Assembly (NCBI RefSeq): GCF_017654505.1
Contig: NC_054536.1
Span: 93,954,359-94,018,358 of the forward strand
DNA length: 64,000 nt
Source: Polyodon spathula
Lineage: Eukaryota > Chordata > Actinopteri > Acipenseriformes > Polyodontidae
Direction of reading: 5' to 3'
The position numbers were made by a program, and so were the translations under genes. Below are positions 34,206-46,435 of the stretch, piece by piece (position 1 is the first letter of the stretch; every line of letters begins with the position of its first letter). The notes under the pieces were generated by a model. The model was not told where the DNA came from, ran no database searches, and was given only the letters and a program-made list of their open reading frames with translations.

Positions 34206-34470
34206 CTATGTACAGATCATGAGTGGCGAGTTTAGCATTTGCCTCTCTGGGTACTCCCCATTCCTCCCACAGTCCAAAGACATGCTGTTCAGGTTGATTG
34301 GTCATTCTAATTTGCTCTCTGTGTGAGTGTTTGTGTGTGGGTGGTGCCCTGCGATGGACTGGCATCCCGTCCAGGGTGTAGTCCTGCCTTGTGCCCTGTG
34401 TCTGACTGTGACCCTGTAAAGGATTAAGCGGTTATTGATAATGGGTGGATGGATAATAATAATAATAATA
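34206..34470 (+). mobile_element. Fish dispersed retroelement fragment with (ATGG)/(AAT) tail
   Basis: The sequence contains ctcccacagtccaaagacatgctgtt and gcgatggactggcatcccgt (overlapping word blocks) and the ending taagcggttattgataatgggtggatgga followed by (taa)n. This is a widespread retroposon or LINE-tail sequence of ray-finned fish. I cannot give the exact family (SINE or L2-type LINE tail) from sequence alone. Confidence 0.6.
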
Positions 34471-36040
34471 AACAAATGCATATAGTTTACTGTACAGGAC
34501 AAATACGTTTTGTATAATTAACTGGAACCTAAGAGCTTGTGTCATTATCTAAAAAAGGCCTGAATTGTTGACTGATTAGAGTTATGAATTACGGACTGTA
34601 ACAATAAGAATCCCAACAGTCCAGGAGTTCAGTGCAACACAAGTGGTTTATAGTGCCCACACACGTATTTACAGTACAATGGGTTATAGTGACACAGTGC
34701 ACACAGGTATTTGCAATACTGCTAGCAGTCTCTTGCTGTTTTTCTCTTGCCTGTTCAAGGTTGTTTTTTGCTCCGTGTCCACTCTCCGAACCCCCTTGGT
34801 TCGCTTGTTCTTGGCAGCATTTAGTCCTCCTGGGAAAGGCAATGTTCAATAGTCAAAAACCTCTGTGTGTTTTATTGCCGTGAGGAATCCCGGAAGAGAG
34901 AGCGCGTCTTCGGTGGTGAGACACCTACATTAGAGCACTAATGTAAGTACAACACAGAAAAGGAAACGAGACAAACTTTTTTTTTTTTTTTTTTGTGGAA
35001 AGTAACTGTAATATTATTACTCAGATTAAACATCCAATGCGTCATGTTACCTCGTTATTGACAAAAAAATTATATTATTACAATAACGCGTTACTTAAGT
35101 AGAGAGTTACCCTAACCATGACCATTCTCGATTGATCCAGCTCTTTAACTGCTACACTGCTAACTATAGTCAAAGGAATTGCTGCACATCAGTGGTGCTG
35201 TTGAAAGTCTAATAAGTCCTATTTCAAAAATAACTACCAACATTAAAAGTCTGTTCTGTTTAAATATTTTGACTTCACCACCCCAACAGCTGAGGTAAAA
35301 GTGCTTACTGTACCTCACAGGGCTGTTCCAGATAAACTATTTCACTTTCATAGCATGGGAAAGGAACCTGTTTAGATACAGCAATTAATCCCCATAAAAA
35401 AATGTCCCGAGGGTCGGCCAACATAGGGTGAGAAGGAAAAAAACTACAGCTTTTCTAAATGGCATATATTAGGCAACTGTATACAAAGCTAGCAGGAACT
35501 CATGCTGAGCTGAAAAATGTTACCTCTGTTCTAAAAACAAAAGAATTCCTTTGCATTTCAACATTGGTCCTCACATAAATCAATTTACCAACCACCCCGC
35601 CCCCAATTTCCAGGGCATTTATTACAGTGCTACAGGTGACCAATCCTGCAGGCTAACAGCTAGCTCTCTTCCGTGGGAATTAGCATTCTGTGCAATTATT
35701 GTTTTGCTCCATCTGTAGAAGCCATTTTAAAATGACCTCTCGATCGATTAAATGAGACATTCTAAAAGGAAAAACTCCAAACTCTCTCTTCTTCTGTAAT
35801 AGTTTTGTTGTGTTTGTCATCAACCCTGTTTCCTTATTTTTTATGCAGCAGAAATAAATAAATTAACATTTGTGTATGGTCAGGTCAACACAATACACTG
35901 GTGATATTCTACTGTCTATAGAAGTATACTACTTTTACAGTGTTCATGTGTTTTCTTTTATCACCTTTTCACACTTGTGTTTTTTTATTATGCTTCTGTA
36001 TGTTAGAATATATTTACCACACTTTTACCTTGCTTTGCCT
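34471..36040 (+). other. Intron, partly dispersed-repeat-like
   Basis: The segment at about 34595-34930 (starting gtaacaataagaatcccaac) resembles a reversed retroelement end but has no visible partner. The rest is unassigned. A poly(T) run lies at about 34978-34994. Confidence 0.4.
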
Positions 36041-36366
36041 ATCCTCTTTCACCTGTATACCTCTTCCTCTCCTATCCTCTTTCACCTATATGCCTCTCCC
36101 TCTCCTATCCTCTTTCACCTGTATACCTCTCCCTCTCCTATCCTCTTTCACCTGTATGCCTCTCCCTCTCCTACCCTCTTTCACCTGTATACCTCTACCT
36201 CTCCTACCCTTTCACCTGTATGCTTCTACCTCTCCTATCCCCTTTCACCTGTATCCTTCTACCTCTCCTACCCTCTTTCACCTGTATGCCTCTCCCTCTC
36301 CTATCCTCTTTCACCTGTATACCTCTACCTCTCCTATCTTTCACCTGTATACCTCTACCTCACCTA
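36041..36366. repeat. 33-bp pyrimidine-rich minisatellite, about 10 copies
   Basis: The unit starts ctttcacctgtatacctctc and ends cctctcctatcct, with length variants of about 30-33 bp. It is almost entirely pyrimidine on the + strand outside the ctgtat core. It is unrelated to the 33-bp array at 26.1 kb. Confidence 0.9.
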
Positions 36367-38478
36367 TGCGCTCAAACAGCGCTCCAGATAAGATTTTGGG
36401 TCTGGGAGTAACTTACCGTGTAATTGACAAAGTAAAATGTATTTTCATGTGGTAAATTGCAACATTATCTTGAAGTCATGAGTAATCTCGATAAATACTG
36501 TATAGTCTTTAGTGGTAATGGGGTAAGCATAAAAAAAGGAGCCTTCCATTTTAACTGCAATGTTGCTTTGAACTCCTATACAGCCACACGTGTATTCTAC
36601 AAGGTTCTTTATCGGCTCAGCGCATTTTTTTCAAGGTATCACAGTGACCTGCAAATTCAGATTTCAATTTCATATTATGATAATAAATAAAAATAACTAT
36701 ATATAATTTCATTTGTACTTATGGTTGTTCACTTTTGTTAAATAACATTTTGTATTCAAAGCAAAGCAATCCATTTTATTTAATCTCACAAATCCTGACT
36801 AATTTAATTACTGTTTGACAGGCCATATTTCATGTCTCTCACTCAGTGTTATGTCACGTTGCGCATCCATTTGTACTGTAAAGTGTAAAAGCTGTGTGCA
36901 TTGTCCAATCAGAAGAGTTCTAATTGAAGAGCTAAAATGCTTCTTTGCATTTTATAACCTAAGATCTGTGATCTGTTGATCTGTTATAAAATAATTCAAG
37001 CTTTCAATGGAAAGTCCATTATTTATATCTAAATACAGTCCACTGTTAACATATTAAAATGCCCTAGTGCTCCAGTGACTGAACTAAGCCTGACCTTCTT
37101 CACTGTTTATACAAAATCCAGTCAAAGCAGGTGCTAAGAAAACCTTTGCTTTTTCCCAATTTTAGGGCTGATTGATATGAAACACTATCGTAAACATTTT
37201 TCAATACTCATTATTTCAAACCAATATCTAATTTAACGTATTAACACGTTCTACATTCCCATCTCTTCCTTCCAGGTTCTAATTAACTTCTGTTATATGT
37301 AGAAATTGATTATTGTAAGATAAACACCTATCTTCTGTTATCCAAAATTTCCGTTCGTTAATATTAATGAGATCGCTCGTTATAGAGAGGATATTGGCTG
37401 TTAAATCGCTGACCATCAAAAAATCTTCGCTTCATCGGCCAAAACCAATGAGTCGTTTTCAACATTGCCTGTACTACAATCAGATGAGAACAAGGTTACA
37501 ACATTAGTTGTATTCCTTTATTAAATTTACTGTTAGTTACAGTTTATACTTTAAATGATTTTATAACATGTAGTTCTAATTCAGATATGTTAATATAGCA
37601 ATCTCTTATAAACTGCAATTCTATTTTACTTCGTTGATATAGACAGAAGACAGGCTAATTTGTAATTATTAATATTAACTGAATATTAAAACTTAGGACT
37701 GCTCATGCATTTGCTTAATGTTATTGTATTAGGTTTCTTATTTATTTAAATACTTTTGTTTTTCTTGCTATAATCAAACCTAGTTTGATTGCTTCTGGCA
37801 TATTAACCGCGCTCCATAGATTCTGCCATTCTGCTCTTGCTGGATCAGAATGTTCTGAGGCTCTGAGTCCAATTAAAAAATATGCTTTTGCATGATAAGC
37901 GAGGTTTGGTACCTACAAAAACTTCAATCTTGTTAGCTGGGCTCCCATCTCTACATTCTCATTCCCATCGTCAGTGGGCAAACACATTTCAACTGAATCT
38001 GAGTGGCATGCCAGAACCGTGTGTGTCAGTTTAAATGCAGTGCATATTAGATTTGTTAATGAGTGAAAATGGCAGGTATGCAGCTTGTCTGGACCTCTGT
38101 GCTCAAACATGCATTTCTTTGCTGCTCTGTGCTTTGGAACCTTGTTAAACCCCACACTTCAATACGCTTTGCAACATTTTAACTGGGCCTTACTATGCTT
38201 TTACAGTGGGTTGTTAAGACAGTAATGATTAATGAAGGAACCAGAACAAATACTTTTGAAGATTCTATTTTAATGTGAGGAACTAAGCTGCTAATTTCTT
38301 GGTGCACCTGACTCACCCAGGACTGGTATATGACTTGTCACTGCAGAGAGAAACATTTCACTCAGTCGGTGACAGGCTTATGTTTAAAACCATTTGCAAA
38401 CTTCCACAATCCATGCAAAACCTCTGTGCGAGGAAAGAAACAATTGGAGCAATCTTAAGATATATATTAATTCTATAT

Positions 38479-38521
<43 letters not shown>

Positions 38522-39334
38522 CTTATTCTCATTTTGTTAATCATTAATGAACATTTCTGTACTCTCGAGTGATTGAAAACGAGACATTTTGTGTTTGAAT
38601 TGAAAGTGATGGTCTAGAGGAGTCAAATGGGTCAAAATTCAAGTATATTTTCCTCTGGAGAAATTATCACTTTTTGACGTCACTACTGTGGTATTATGCC
38701 TTTTTTTTGAATGGCTCAGGATGCAAATATAGCCTTCATCCATGAATCATATACTGTATATATATATACACAGACACAGACCTGAGACAAGTATATTTAT
38801 GTTTGAGATTTAATTTATATATATCAAATACTTTAAGATTTTGTCCGCACTCAATTATGTATTTGAAAATATTTTAATATAAAACTAAATAGATCTTCTT
38901 ATAAAACTTAATTTGTTATGTTTCACATCATTGCAACACATTTATAAACATGTTTGATACAGAAATCGACGCATTTCAATAGTTACAAAAAATATTTGAA
39001 ATATTTAATTATTTAGATTCATATCAAATACATTTTAAATATTTAAATAAAATCATTATTAATCCCAGGTCTGATACACAGTAGTGTGCATATTTATCAG
39101 AACACCTCAAGATTTGTCATTTATATCCTTTATATACCTACCTGCATGAAAACCTCGGGGTGTGAGAATTTCAATGTATTCTTTAAGACATGACCACTGA
39201 TGTCATTCAGCAAGTTCAAAAATTGTACTTATTTTAAAACATTTTGGAGTAGAACAAAACCAAACAAAATCACAACGCGTTTCGACATGTAGCGTGTCTT
39301 CATCTGGTGTTGGAAATTGGAAAACATTTTTGGA

Positions 39335-39396
<62 letters not shown>

Positions 39397-39706
39397 TATA
39401 TATAAATATATATTATATTACAGAAGGGAAAAAACTGAGAACAAAGCCCTCCTTAACATGACCTTCCTCTATTGTTTTTTTTTTTTTTTAATCCTTTAAA
39501 ATCCCAGAGAGAGAGCTTTTTTTTTTCTATAACTCAGGCAAAGAACAGCTACAGCTCCCTGCAGGAGGCCCCCTGCCATTCATAAAACTGAGCAGCTCAG
39601 GGAAATTACAGCCCTGTTGATAATGACTGCTTAAAGAATTGCAGTTAGTTTTGACCTATAAAAAGGGGTCCTTTTTTTCTTCAGAAAAAAAAAAGGTTTT
39701 GTGTGC
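36367..39706 (+). other. Intron, AT-rich, with TA microsatellites
   Basis: (TA)n tracts lie at about 38478-38520 and 39339-39415. Apart from the hammerhead-like segment at 39271-39310, no exon or element is recognised. Confidence 0.5.
39271..39310 (-). other. Hammerhead-ribozyme-like motif (degenerate)
   Basis: On the minus strand the order is agatgaa, then gaca...tgtc able to pair as a short stem II around a 7-nt loop, then cgaaac, then gcgttgtg. This is the core layout of the hammerhead ribozymes found in Penelope-like retroelements of vertebrates (CUGAUGA, stem II, GAAAC). One core base is changed (CAGATGA instead of CTGATGA) and the flanking stem I is not evident, so self-cleavage is unlikely. 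It probably marks a decayed Penelope-like element. Confidence 0.4.
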
Positions 39707-40112
39707 CATTTTTACATGCTGAGTGAACGTGGTAATGAGCATATAAACTGGAGTACCTATCCTAGCTTCAATTCATTTTTACATGCTGAGTGAACGTGGT
39801 AATGAGCATATAAACTAGAGTACCTATCCTAGCTTCAATTCATTTTTACATGCTGAGTGAACGTGGTAATGAGCATATAAACTAGAGTACCTATCCTAGC
39901 TTCAATTCATTTTTACATGCTGAGTGAACGTGGTAATGAGCTTATAAACTAAAGTATTTATCCTAGCTTCAATTCATTTTTACATGCTGAGTGAACGTGG
40001 TAATGAGCATATAAACTAGAGTACCTATCCTAGCTTCAATTCATTTTTACATGCTGAGTGAACGTGGTAATGAGCATATAAACTAAAGTATCTATCCTAG
40101 CTTCAATTTATT
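39707..40112. repeat. 67-bp tandem repeat, six copies
   Basis: The unit contains acatgctgagtgaacgtggt and then aatgagcatataaac; its copies start at 39714, 39781, 39848, 39915, 39982 and 40049. The exact 67-base spacing is checked at 39714-39848. The copies differ at only a few sites, so the array is recent. Confidence 0.95.
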
Positions 40113-40644
40113 TTTGAAGAAATAAAGCGGGGGTGGGAGGATTGGCCTGCTTTCAATTCTTTCAATTACTCGCACAGAAATGTTTTTATTAGATTTGTTG
40201 TTGCTGAATAGACATGTATATCCAATTCCCTTTCCCTATGTCCATTATCCACAAAGAAATCTACTGCATAGGGTTTCTCTAGATTATTTTCATCACTCAG
40301 ATAACACAATGTAGTGGTCCTGTAGGGGCAATGGTAGCACAAGGACAGGTACATACAGAAAGATATTGGTAAAATGATACCACTATAAACCGACATTGAC
40401 TGGAGTTTAGGCTTATAGTGGAAAACTGTTGACTCGAGGATTGAAAAGGGCAATAACATGGACTTTGTGGCTGTTGTCAATGTCTGTTTTATTACTGATA
40501 TTTATCCAGAGAAATCTGTAATGTTGTAAGTTATTTTAAGAAGCATGGGTTTCATCAGCTGAAATATTGGTCTACACCAGACTATTCATAACTTGACTTA
40601 AGAACCCATCAATGAATGGAGTGTACTATACATACAACCTCTAC
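40113..40644 (+). other. Intron between two tandem arrays
   Basis: This is a 0.5 kb stretch with no exon or repeat family recognised. Confidence 0.45.
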
Positions 40645-43600
40645 TCTACAAACAGAGGACACTAGTCTTGGGCTGATAACTGTGCAGACGCAGAGGACTC
40701 TAGTCTTGTGTCTGATAACTGCGCAGACGCAGAGGACTCCAGTCTTGTGCTGATAACTGCAGATGCAGAGGACTCCAGTCTTGGGCTGATAACTGCAGAT
40801 GCAGAGGACTCCAGTCTTGGGCTGATAACTGCGCAGACAAAGAGGACTCTAGTCTTGGGCTGATAACTGCGCAGACGCAGAGGACTCCAGTCTTGTGCTG
40901 ATAACTGCAGATACAGAGGACTCCAGTCTTGTGCTGATAACTGCAGATGCAGAGGACTCCAGTCTTGGGCTGATAACTGCGCAGGTGCAGAGGACTCCAG
41001 TCTTGTGCTGATAACTGCAAACGCAGAGGACTCTAGTCTTGGGCTGATAACTGCGCAGACGCAGAGGACTCTAGTCTTGTGCTGATAACTGCGCAGACGC
41101 TTGTGTCTGATAACTGTGCAGACTCAGAGGACTCTAGTCTTGTGTCTGATAACTTCGCAGACGCAGAGGACTCCAGTCTGGTGCTGATAACTGCGTCTAC
41201 GTTCCAGAGGACAGAGTCTGTTGATGTATAAACTGAGGTCAGACCCGCAGACGGACTGTTTTGAGATAAGAACCCGACTGATTTAATTCGTCCCCGTCTT
41301 GAGGCAGAGGACTCCTAGTCGTGTTGCTCTGAGGTCAGATACGACCTATTGCGTCTAGACGCAGGAGGGACTATCGCGTAGTCTTGGAGTCCTGCACAAG
41401 ACTGAAGATGCAGAGGACTCTAGTCTTGGGCTGATAACTGCGCAGATGCAGAGGACTCCAGTCTTGTGCTGATAACTGCAGATGCAGAGGACTCCAGTCT
41501 TGTGCTGATAACTGCGCAGATGCAGAGGACTCCAGTCTTGGGCTGATAACTGCGCAGACGCAGAGGACTCCAGTCTTGTGCTGATAACTGCGCAGACGCA
41601 GAGGACTCTAGTCTTGGGCTGATAACTGCGCAGACGCAGAGGACTCCAGTCTTGTGCTGATAACTGCGCAGACGCAGAGGACTCCAGTCTTGTGTCTGAT
41701 AACTGCGCAGACGCAGAGGACTCCAGTCTTGGGCTGATAACTGCGCAGACGCAGAGGACTCTAGTCTTGGGCTGATAACTGCGCAGACGCAGAGGACTCT
41801 AGTCTTGTGTCTGATAACTGCGACAGAGGACTCTAGTCTTGTGCTGATAACTGAGACGCAGAGGACTCCAGTCTTGTGTCTGATAACTGCGCAGACGCAG
41901 AGGACTCTAGTCTTGGGCTGATAACTGTCCAGATGCAGAGGACTCTAGTCTTGTGTCTGATAACAGCGCAGACACAGAGGACACTAGTCTTGGGCTGATA
42001 ACTGTGCAGACGCAGAGGACTCTAGTCTTGTGTCTGATAACTGCGCAGACGCAGAGGACTCCAGTCTTGTGCTGATAACTGCAGATGCAGAGGACTCCAG
42101 TCTTGGGCTGATAACTGCAGATGCAGAGGACTCCAGTCTTGGGCTGATAACTGCGCAGACAAAGAGGACTCTAGTCTTGGGCTGATAACTGCGCAGACGC
42201 AGAGGACTCCAGTCTTGTGCTGATAACTGCAGATACAGAGGACTCCAGTCTTGTGCTGATAACTGCAGATGCAGAGGACTCCAGTCTTGGGCTGATAACT
42301 GCGCAGGTGCAGAGGACTCCAGTATTGTGCTGATAACTGCGCAGATGCAGAGGACTCCAGTCTTGGGCTGATAACTGCAGACGCAGAGGACTCCAGTCTT
42401 GTGTTGATAACTGCGCAGATGCAGAGGACTCCAGTCTTGTGCTGATAACTGCAAACGCAGAGGACTCTAGTCTTGGGCTGATAACTGCGCAGACGCAGAG
42501 GACTCTAGTCTTGGGCTGATAACTGCGCAGATGCAGAGGACTCCAGTCTTGTGCTGATAACTGCTCAGACGCAGAGGACTCTAGTCTTGGGCTGATAACT
42601 GCGCAGAGGCAGAGGATTCCAGTCTTGTGCTGATAACTGCGCAGACACAGAGGACTCCAGTCTTGGGCTGATAACTGCGCAGACGCAGAGGACTCCAGTC
42701 TTGGGCTGATAACTGCGCAGACGCAGAGGACTCCAGTCTTGTGTCTGATAACTGCGCAGACACAGAAGATTCCAGTCTTGTGTCTGATAACTGCGCAGAC
42801 GCAGAGGACTCCAGTCTTGGGCTGATAACTGCACAGACGCAGAGGACTCTAGTCTTGGGCTGATAACTGCGCAGATGCAGAGGATTCCAGTCTTGTGTCT
42901 GATAACTGCGCAGACGCAGAGGACTCCAGTCTTGGGCTGATAACTGCGCAGACGCAGAGGACTCCAGTCTTGTGTCTGATAACTGCGCAGACACAGAGGA
43001 TTCCAGTCTTGTGTCTGATAACTGCGCAGACGCAGAGGACTCCAGTCTTGGGCTGATAACTGCGCAGACTCAGAGGACTCTAGTCTTGTGTCTGATAACT
43101 GTGCAGACTCAGAGGACTCTAGTCTTGTGTCTGATAACTGCGCAGACGCAGAGGATTCCAGTCTTGTGTCTGATAACTGCGCAGACGCAGAGGACTCCAG
43201 TCTTGGGCTGATAACTGCGCAGACGCAGAGGACTCCAGTCTTGTGTCTGATAACTGCGCAGACGCAGAGGACTCCAGTCTTGTGCTGATAACTGCGCAGA
43301 CGCAGAGGACTCCAGTCTTGTGTCTGATAACTGCGCAGACGCAGAGGACTCCAGTCTTGTGCTGATAACTGCGCAGACGCAGAGGACTCCAGTCTTGGGC
43401 TGATAACTGCACAGACGCAGAGGACTCCAGTCTTGGGCTGATAACTGCGCAGACGCAGAGGACTCCAGTCTTGTGCTGATAACTGCGCAGACGCAGAGGA
43501 CTCCAGTCTTGTGTCTGATAACTGCGCAGACGCAGAGGATTCCAGTCTTGTGTCTGATAACTGCGCAGACGCAGAGGACTCCAGTCTTGGGCTGATAACT

Positions 43601-44391
43601 GCGCAGACGCAGAGGACTCCAGTCTTGTGTCTGATAACTGCGCAGGTGCAGAGGACTCCAGTATTGTGCTGATAACTGCGCAGATGCAGAGGACTCCAGT
43701 CTTGGGCTGATAACTGCAGACGCAGAGGACTCCAGTCTTGGGCTGATAACTGCGCAGACGCAGAGGACTCTAGTCTTGGGCTGATAACTGCGCAGATGCA
43801 GAGGACTCCAGTCTTGTGCTGATAACTGCGCAGACGTAGAGGATTCCAGTCTTGTGTCTGATAACTGTGCAGACGCAGAGGACTCTAGTCTTGGGCTGAT
43901 AACTGCGCAGACGCAGAGGACTCCAGTCTTGGGCTGATAACTGCGCAGACGTAGAGGATTCCAGTCTTGTGTCTGATAACTGCGCAGACGCAGAGGACTC
44001 TAGTCTTGGGCTGATAACTGCGCAGACGCAGAGGACTCCAGTCTTGGGCTGATAACTGCGCAGACGCAGAGTACCCCAGTCTTGGGCTGATAACTGTGCA
44101 GATGCAGAGGACACTAGTCTTGTGCTGATAACTGTGCAGACGCAGAGGACACTAGTCTTGTGTCTGATAACTGCGCAGACACAGAGGACTCCAGTCTTGT
44201 GTCTGATAACAGCGCAGACGCAGAGGACTCTAGTCTTGGGCTGATAACTGCAGGCGCAGAGGACTCTAGTCTTGTGCTGATAACTGCGCAGACGCAGAGG
44301 ACTCCAGTCTTGTGTCTGATAACTGTGCAGACGCAGAGGACTCCAGTCTTGTGTCTGATAACTGTGCAGACGCAGAGGACACTAGTTTTGT
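40645..44391. repeat. 37-39-bp minisatellite, nearly 100 copies
   Basis: The unit starts gataactgcgcagacgcaga and continues ggactccagtcttg with either tgtct, tgct or ggct, giving 37-39 bp length variants. Shortened units (gataactgcagatgcag) also occur. A block of distinctive variant units at 40661-41040 recurs about 1322 bases later from 41983, showing a higher-order duplication. Between about 41195 and 41405 the units are scrambled. Confidence 0.95.
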
Positions 44392-45798
44392 GTTTGATCC
44401 ACAAAAAGGGAAACAAAACTGAACCAGGTAACTACAGACCAGTAAACCTGACTTCTATTATATGCAAACTTATGGAAACTATAATAAGATCCAAATGGAA
44501 AATTACCTATATGGTAACAGGGTACTGGGAGACAGTCAACATGGTTTTAGGAAAGGGAGATCGTGCCTAACTAACTTGCTTGATTTTTTTGAGGATGCAA
44601 CATCCATAATGGATAATTTCAAAGCATATGACATGGTTTATTTAGATTTCCAGAAAGCTTTTGACAAAGTCCCGCACAAAAGATTAATTCTCAAACTGAA
44701 CGCAGTTGGGATTCAAGGAAACACATGTACATGGATTAGGGAGTGGTTAACATGTAGAAAACAGAAAGTACTGATTAGAGGAAAAACCTCAGAATGGAAT
44801 GTGGTAACCAGCGGTGTACCACAGGGATCAGTATTAGGTCCTCTGCTATTCCTAATCTACATTAATGATTTAGATTCTGGTATAGTAAGCAAACTTGTTA
44901 AATTTGCAGACGACACAAAAGTAGGAGGAGTGGCAAACACTGTTGCAGCAGCAAAGGTCATTCAAAATGATCTAGACAAGATTCAGAACTGGGCAGACAC
45001 ATGGCAAATGACATTTAATAAAGAAAAGTGTAAGGTACTGCACGCAGGAAATAAAAATGTACATTATAAATATCATATGGGAGATACTGAAATTGGAGAA
45101 GGAATCTATGAAAAAGACCTAGGAGTTTTTGTTGACTCAGAAATGTCTTCATCTAGACAATGTGGGGAAGCTATAAAAAAGGCTAACAAGATGCTCGGAT
45201 ACATTGTGAAAAGTGTTGAATTTAAATCAAGGGAAGTAATGTTAAAACTGTACAATGCACTAGTAAGACCTCAGCTTGAATATTGTGTTCAGTTCTGGTC
45301 ACCTAGCTATAAAAAAGATATTGCTGCTCTAGAAAGAGTGCAAAGAAGAGCGACCAGAATTATTCCGGGCTTAAAAGGCATGTCATATGCAGACAGGCTA
45401 AAAGAATTGAATCTGTTCAGTCTTGAACAAAGAAGACTACGTGGCGACCTAATTCAAGCATTCAAAATTCTAAAAGGTATTGACAGTGTCGACGCAAGGG
45501 ACTTTTTCAGCCTGAAAAAAGAAGCAAGGACCAGGGGTCACAAATGGAGTTTAGAAAAAGGGGCATTCAGAACAGAAAATAGGAGACACTTTTTTACACA
45601 GAGCATTGTGAGGGTCTGGAATCAACTCCCCAGTAATGTTGTTGAAGCTGACACCCTGGGATCCTTCAAGAAGCTGCTTGATGAGATTTTGGGATCAATA
45701 AGCTACTAACAACCAAACGAGCAAGATGGGCCGAATGGCCTCCTCTCGTTTGTAAACTTTCTTATGTTCTTATGTTCTTATGTTCTTATGTTCTTATA
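44392..45798 (+). mobile_element. CR1-type LINE, 5'-truncated, + strand
   Basis: The element starts abruptly inside the 38-bp minisatellite (ttgatccacaaaaaggg). It contains most of the reverse-transcriptase domain and ends with gatgggccgaatggcctcct, a short 3' UTR and a (ttcttatg)n tail, the octamer tail that marks the CR1 clade. The minisatellite resumes directly after the tail. 5' truncation is usual for target-primed insertion. The minus-strand copy at 17574-20803 belongs to the same family. Confidence 0.93.
44462..45709 (+). pseudogene. CR1 reverse transcriptase, truncated ORF2
   Basis: The frame is open for about 415 codons. Visible motifs are QHGFRKGRSC, VYLDFQKAFDKVPH (palm motif A), SGVPQGSVLGPLLFLIYIND (motif B), KFADDTKVGG (motif C with catalytic ADD, about 44900) and, towards the C-terminus, [13 protein letters not shown] and ERVQRRATRIIPG. 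The protein ends at the TAA near 45709 (GSISY). The endonuclease is missing because the copy is 5' truncated. The preceding motif (PGNYRPVNLT, about 44420-44450) is in another frame, so there is also a frameshift near 44470. Codon integrity elsewhere suggests a fairly young copy. Confidence 0.92.
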
Positions 45799-45870
45799 AC
45801 TGCAGGCGCAGAGGACTCTAGTCTTGTGCTGATAACTGCACAGACACAGAGGACTCTAGTTTTGTACTGC
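45799..45870. repeat. 38-bp minisatellite, right remnant
   Basis: About two copies of the 40645-44391 unit follow the CR1 tail (ataactgcaggcgcagagga, gataactgcacagacacaga). This shows that the CR1 inserted into the array close to its end. Confidence 0.92.
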
Positions 45871-46435
45871 ACACTGAGGCTGGGAACCTGACATGATTGA
45901 CCTTAAATCCAATCTTACAGATACGTTTTATTTTGCGCGTTTTACAATGACTGTCGTGGGTCTGCGGGTCTGAATGCAGATTAGGGGATCTGACCCCCGA
46001 AATGCAGGTCATGTGGGTGGTCTGATGAGTCAGGGGGCACTATTGACAGCACATAGACTTTTTTGTTCAACAGTACCAATTGTTAAACCCTCAATAATCA
46101 TATACTATTCTTGGTCATTTGACCCTTCATTAGCAAGTTGCGATGAGCTAGCATTGGTTTTGATCTAATAGTTGAATAATGGTAACTATTTCACAATTTT
46201 AAATATCAACTGTATTATAATGGGGTCAATACACACTAATAGTCCATTGTAGTGCCATAGTACCATACCAGTAACACTACAGTGTTCAGTTGCATTGTTG
46301 GTAATGCTGCTGCCTGCTGTTTGTGTTCTTTTTCAGGGCACCTGTATGATATTGTATTCCAGATTATTATTTCACTTGTTCTGTAAAGGAAGTTTAATTG
46401 TGTAATAGAAACATGAATGGATTGATTTATTCAAG
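45871..46435 (+). other. Intron before exon D
   Basis: Nothing is recognised here. It ends in gattgatttattcaag, a modest acceptor. Confidence 0.5.

Noticed and set aside
35870..36455. 173-codon ORF rich in Pro, Leu and Ser
   Set aside because: Most of it is the 33-bp pyrimidine minisatellite. The flanks have no splice or domain support.
40700..44416. Minus- and plus-strand repeat ORFs (QDWSPLRLRSYQ type)
   Set aside because: They arise from the 37-39-bp minisatellite and break wherever unit length changes.
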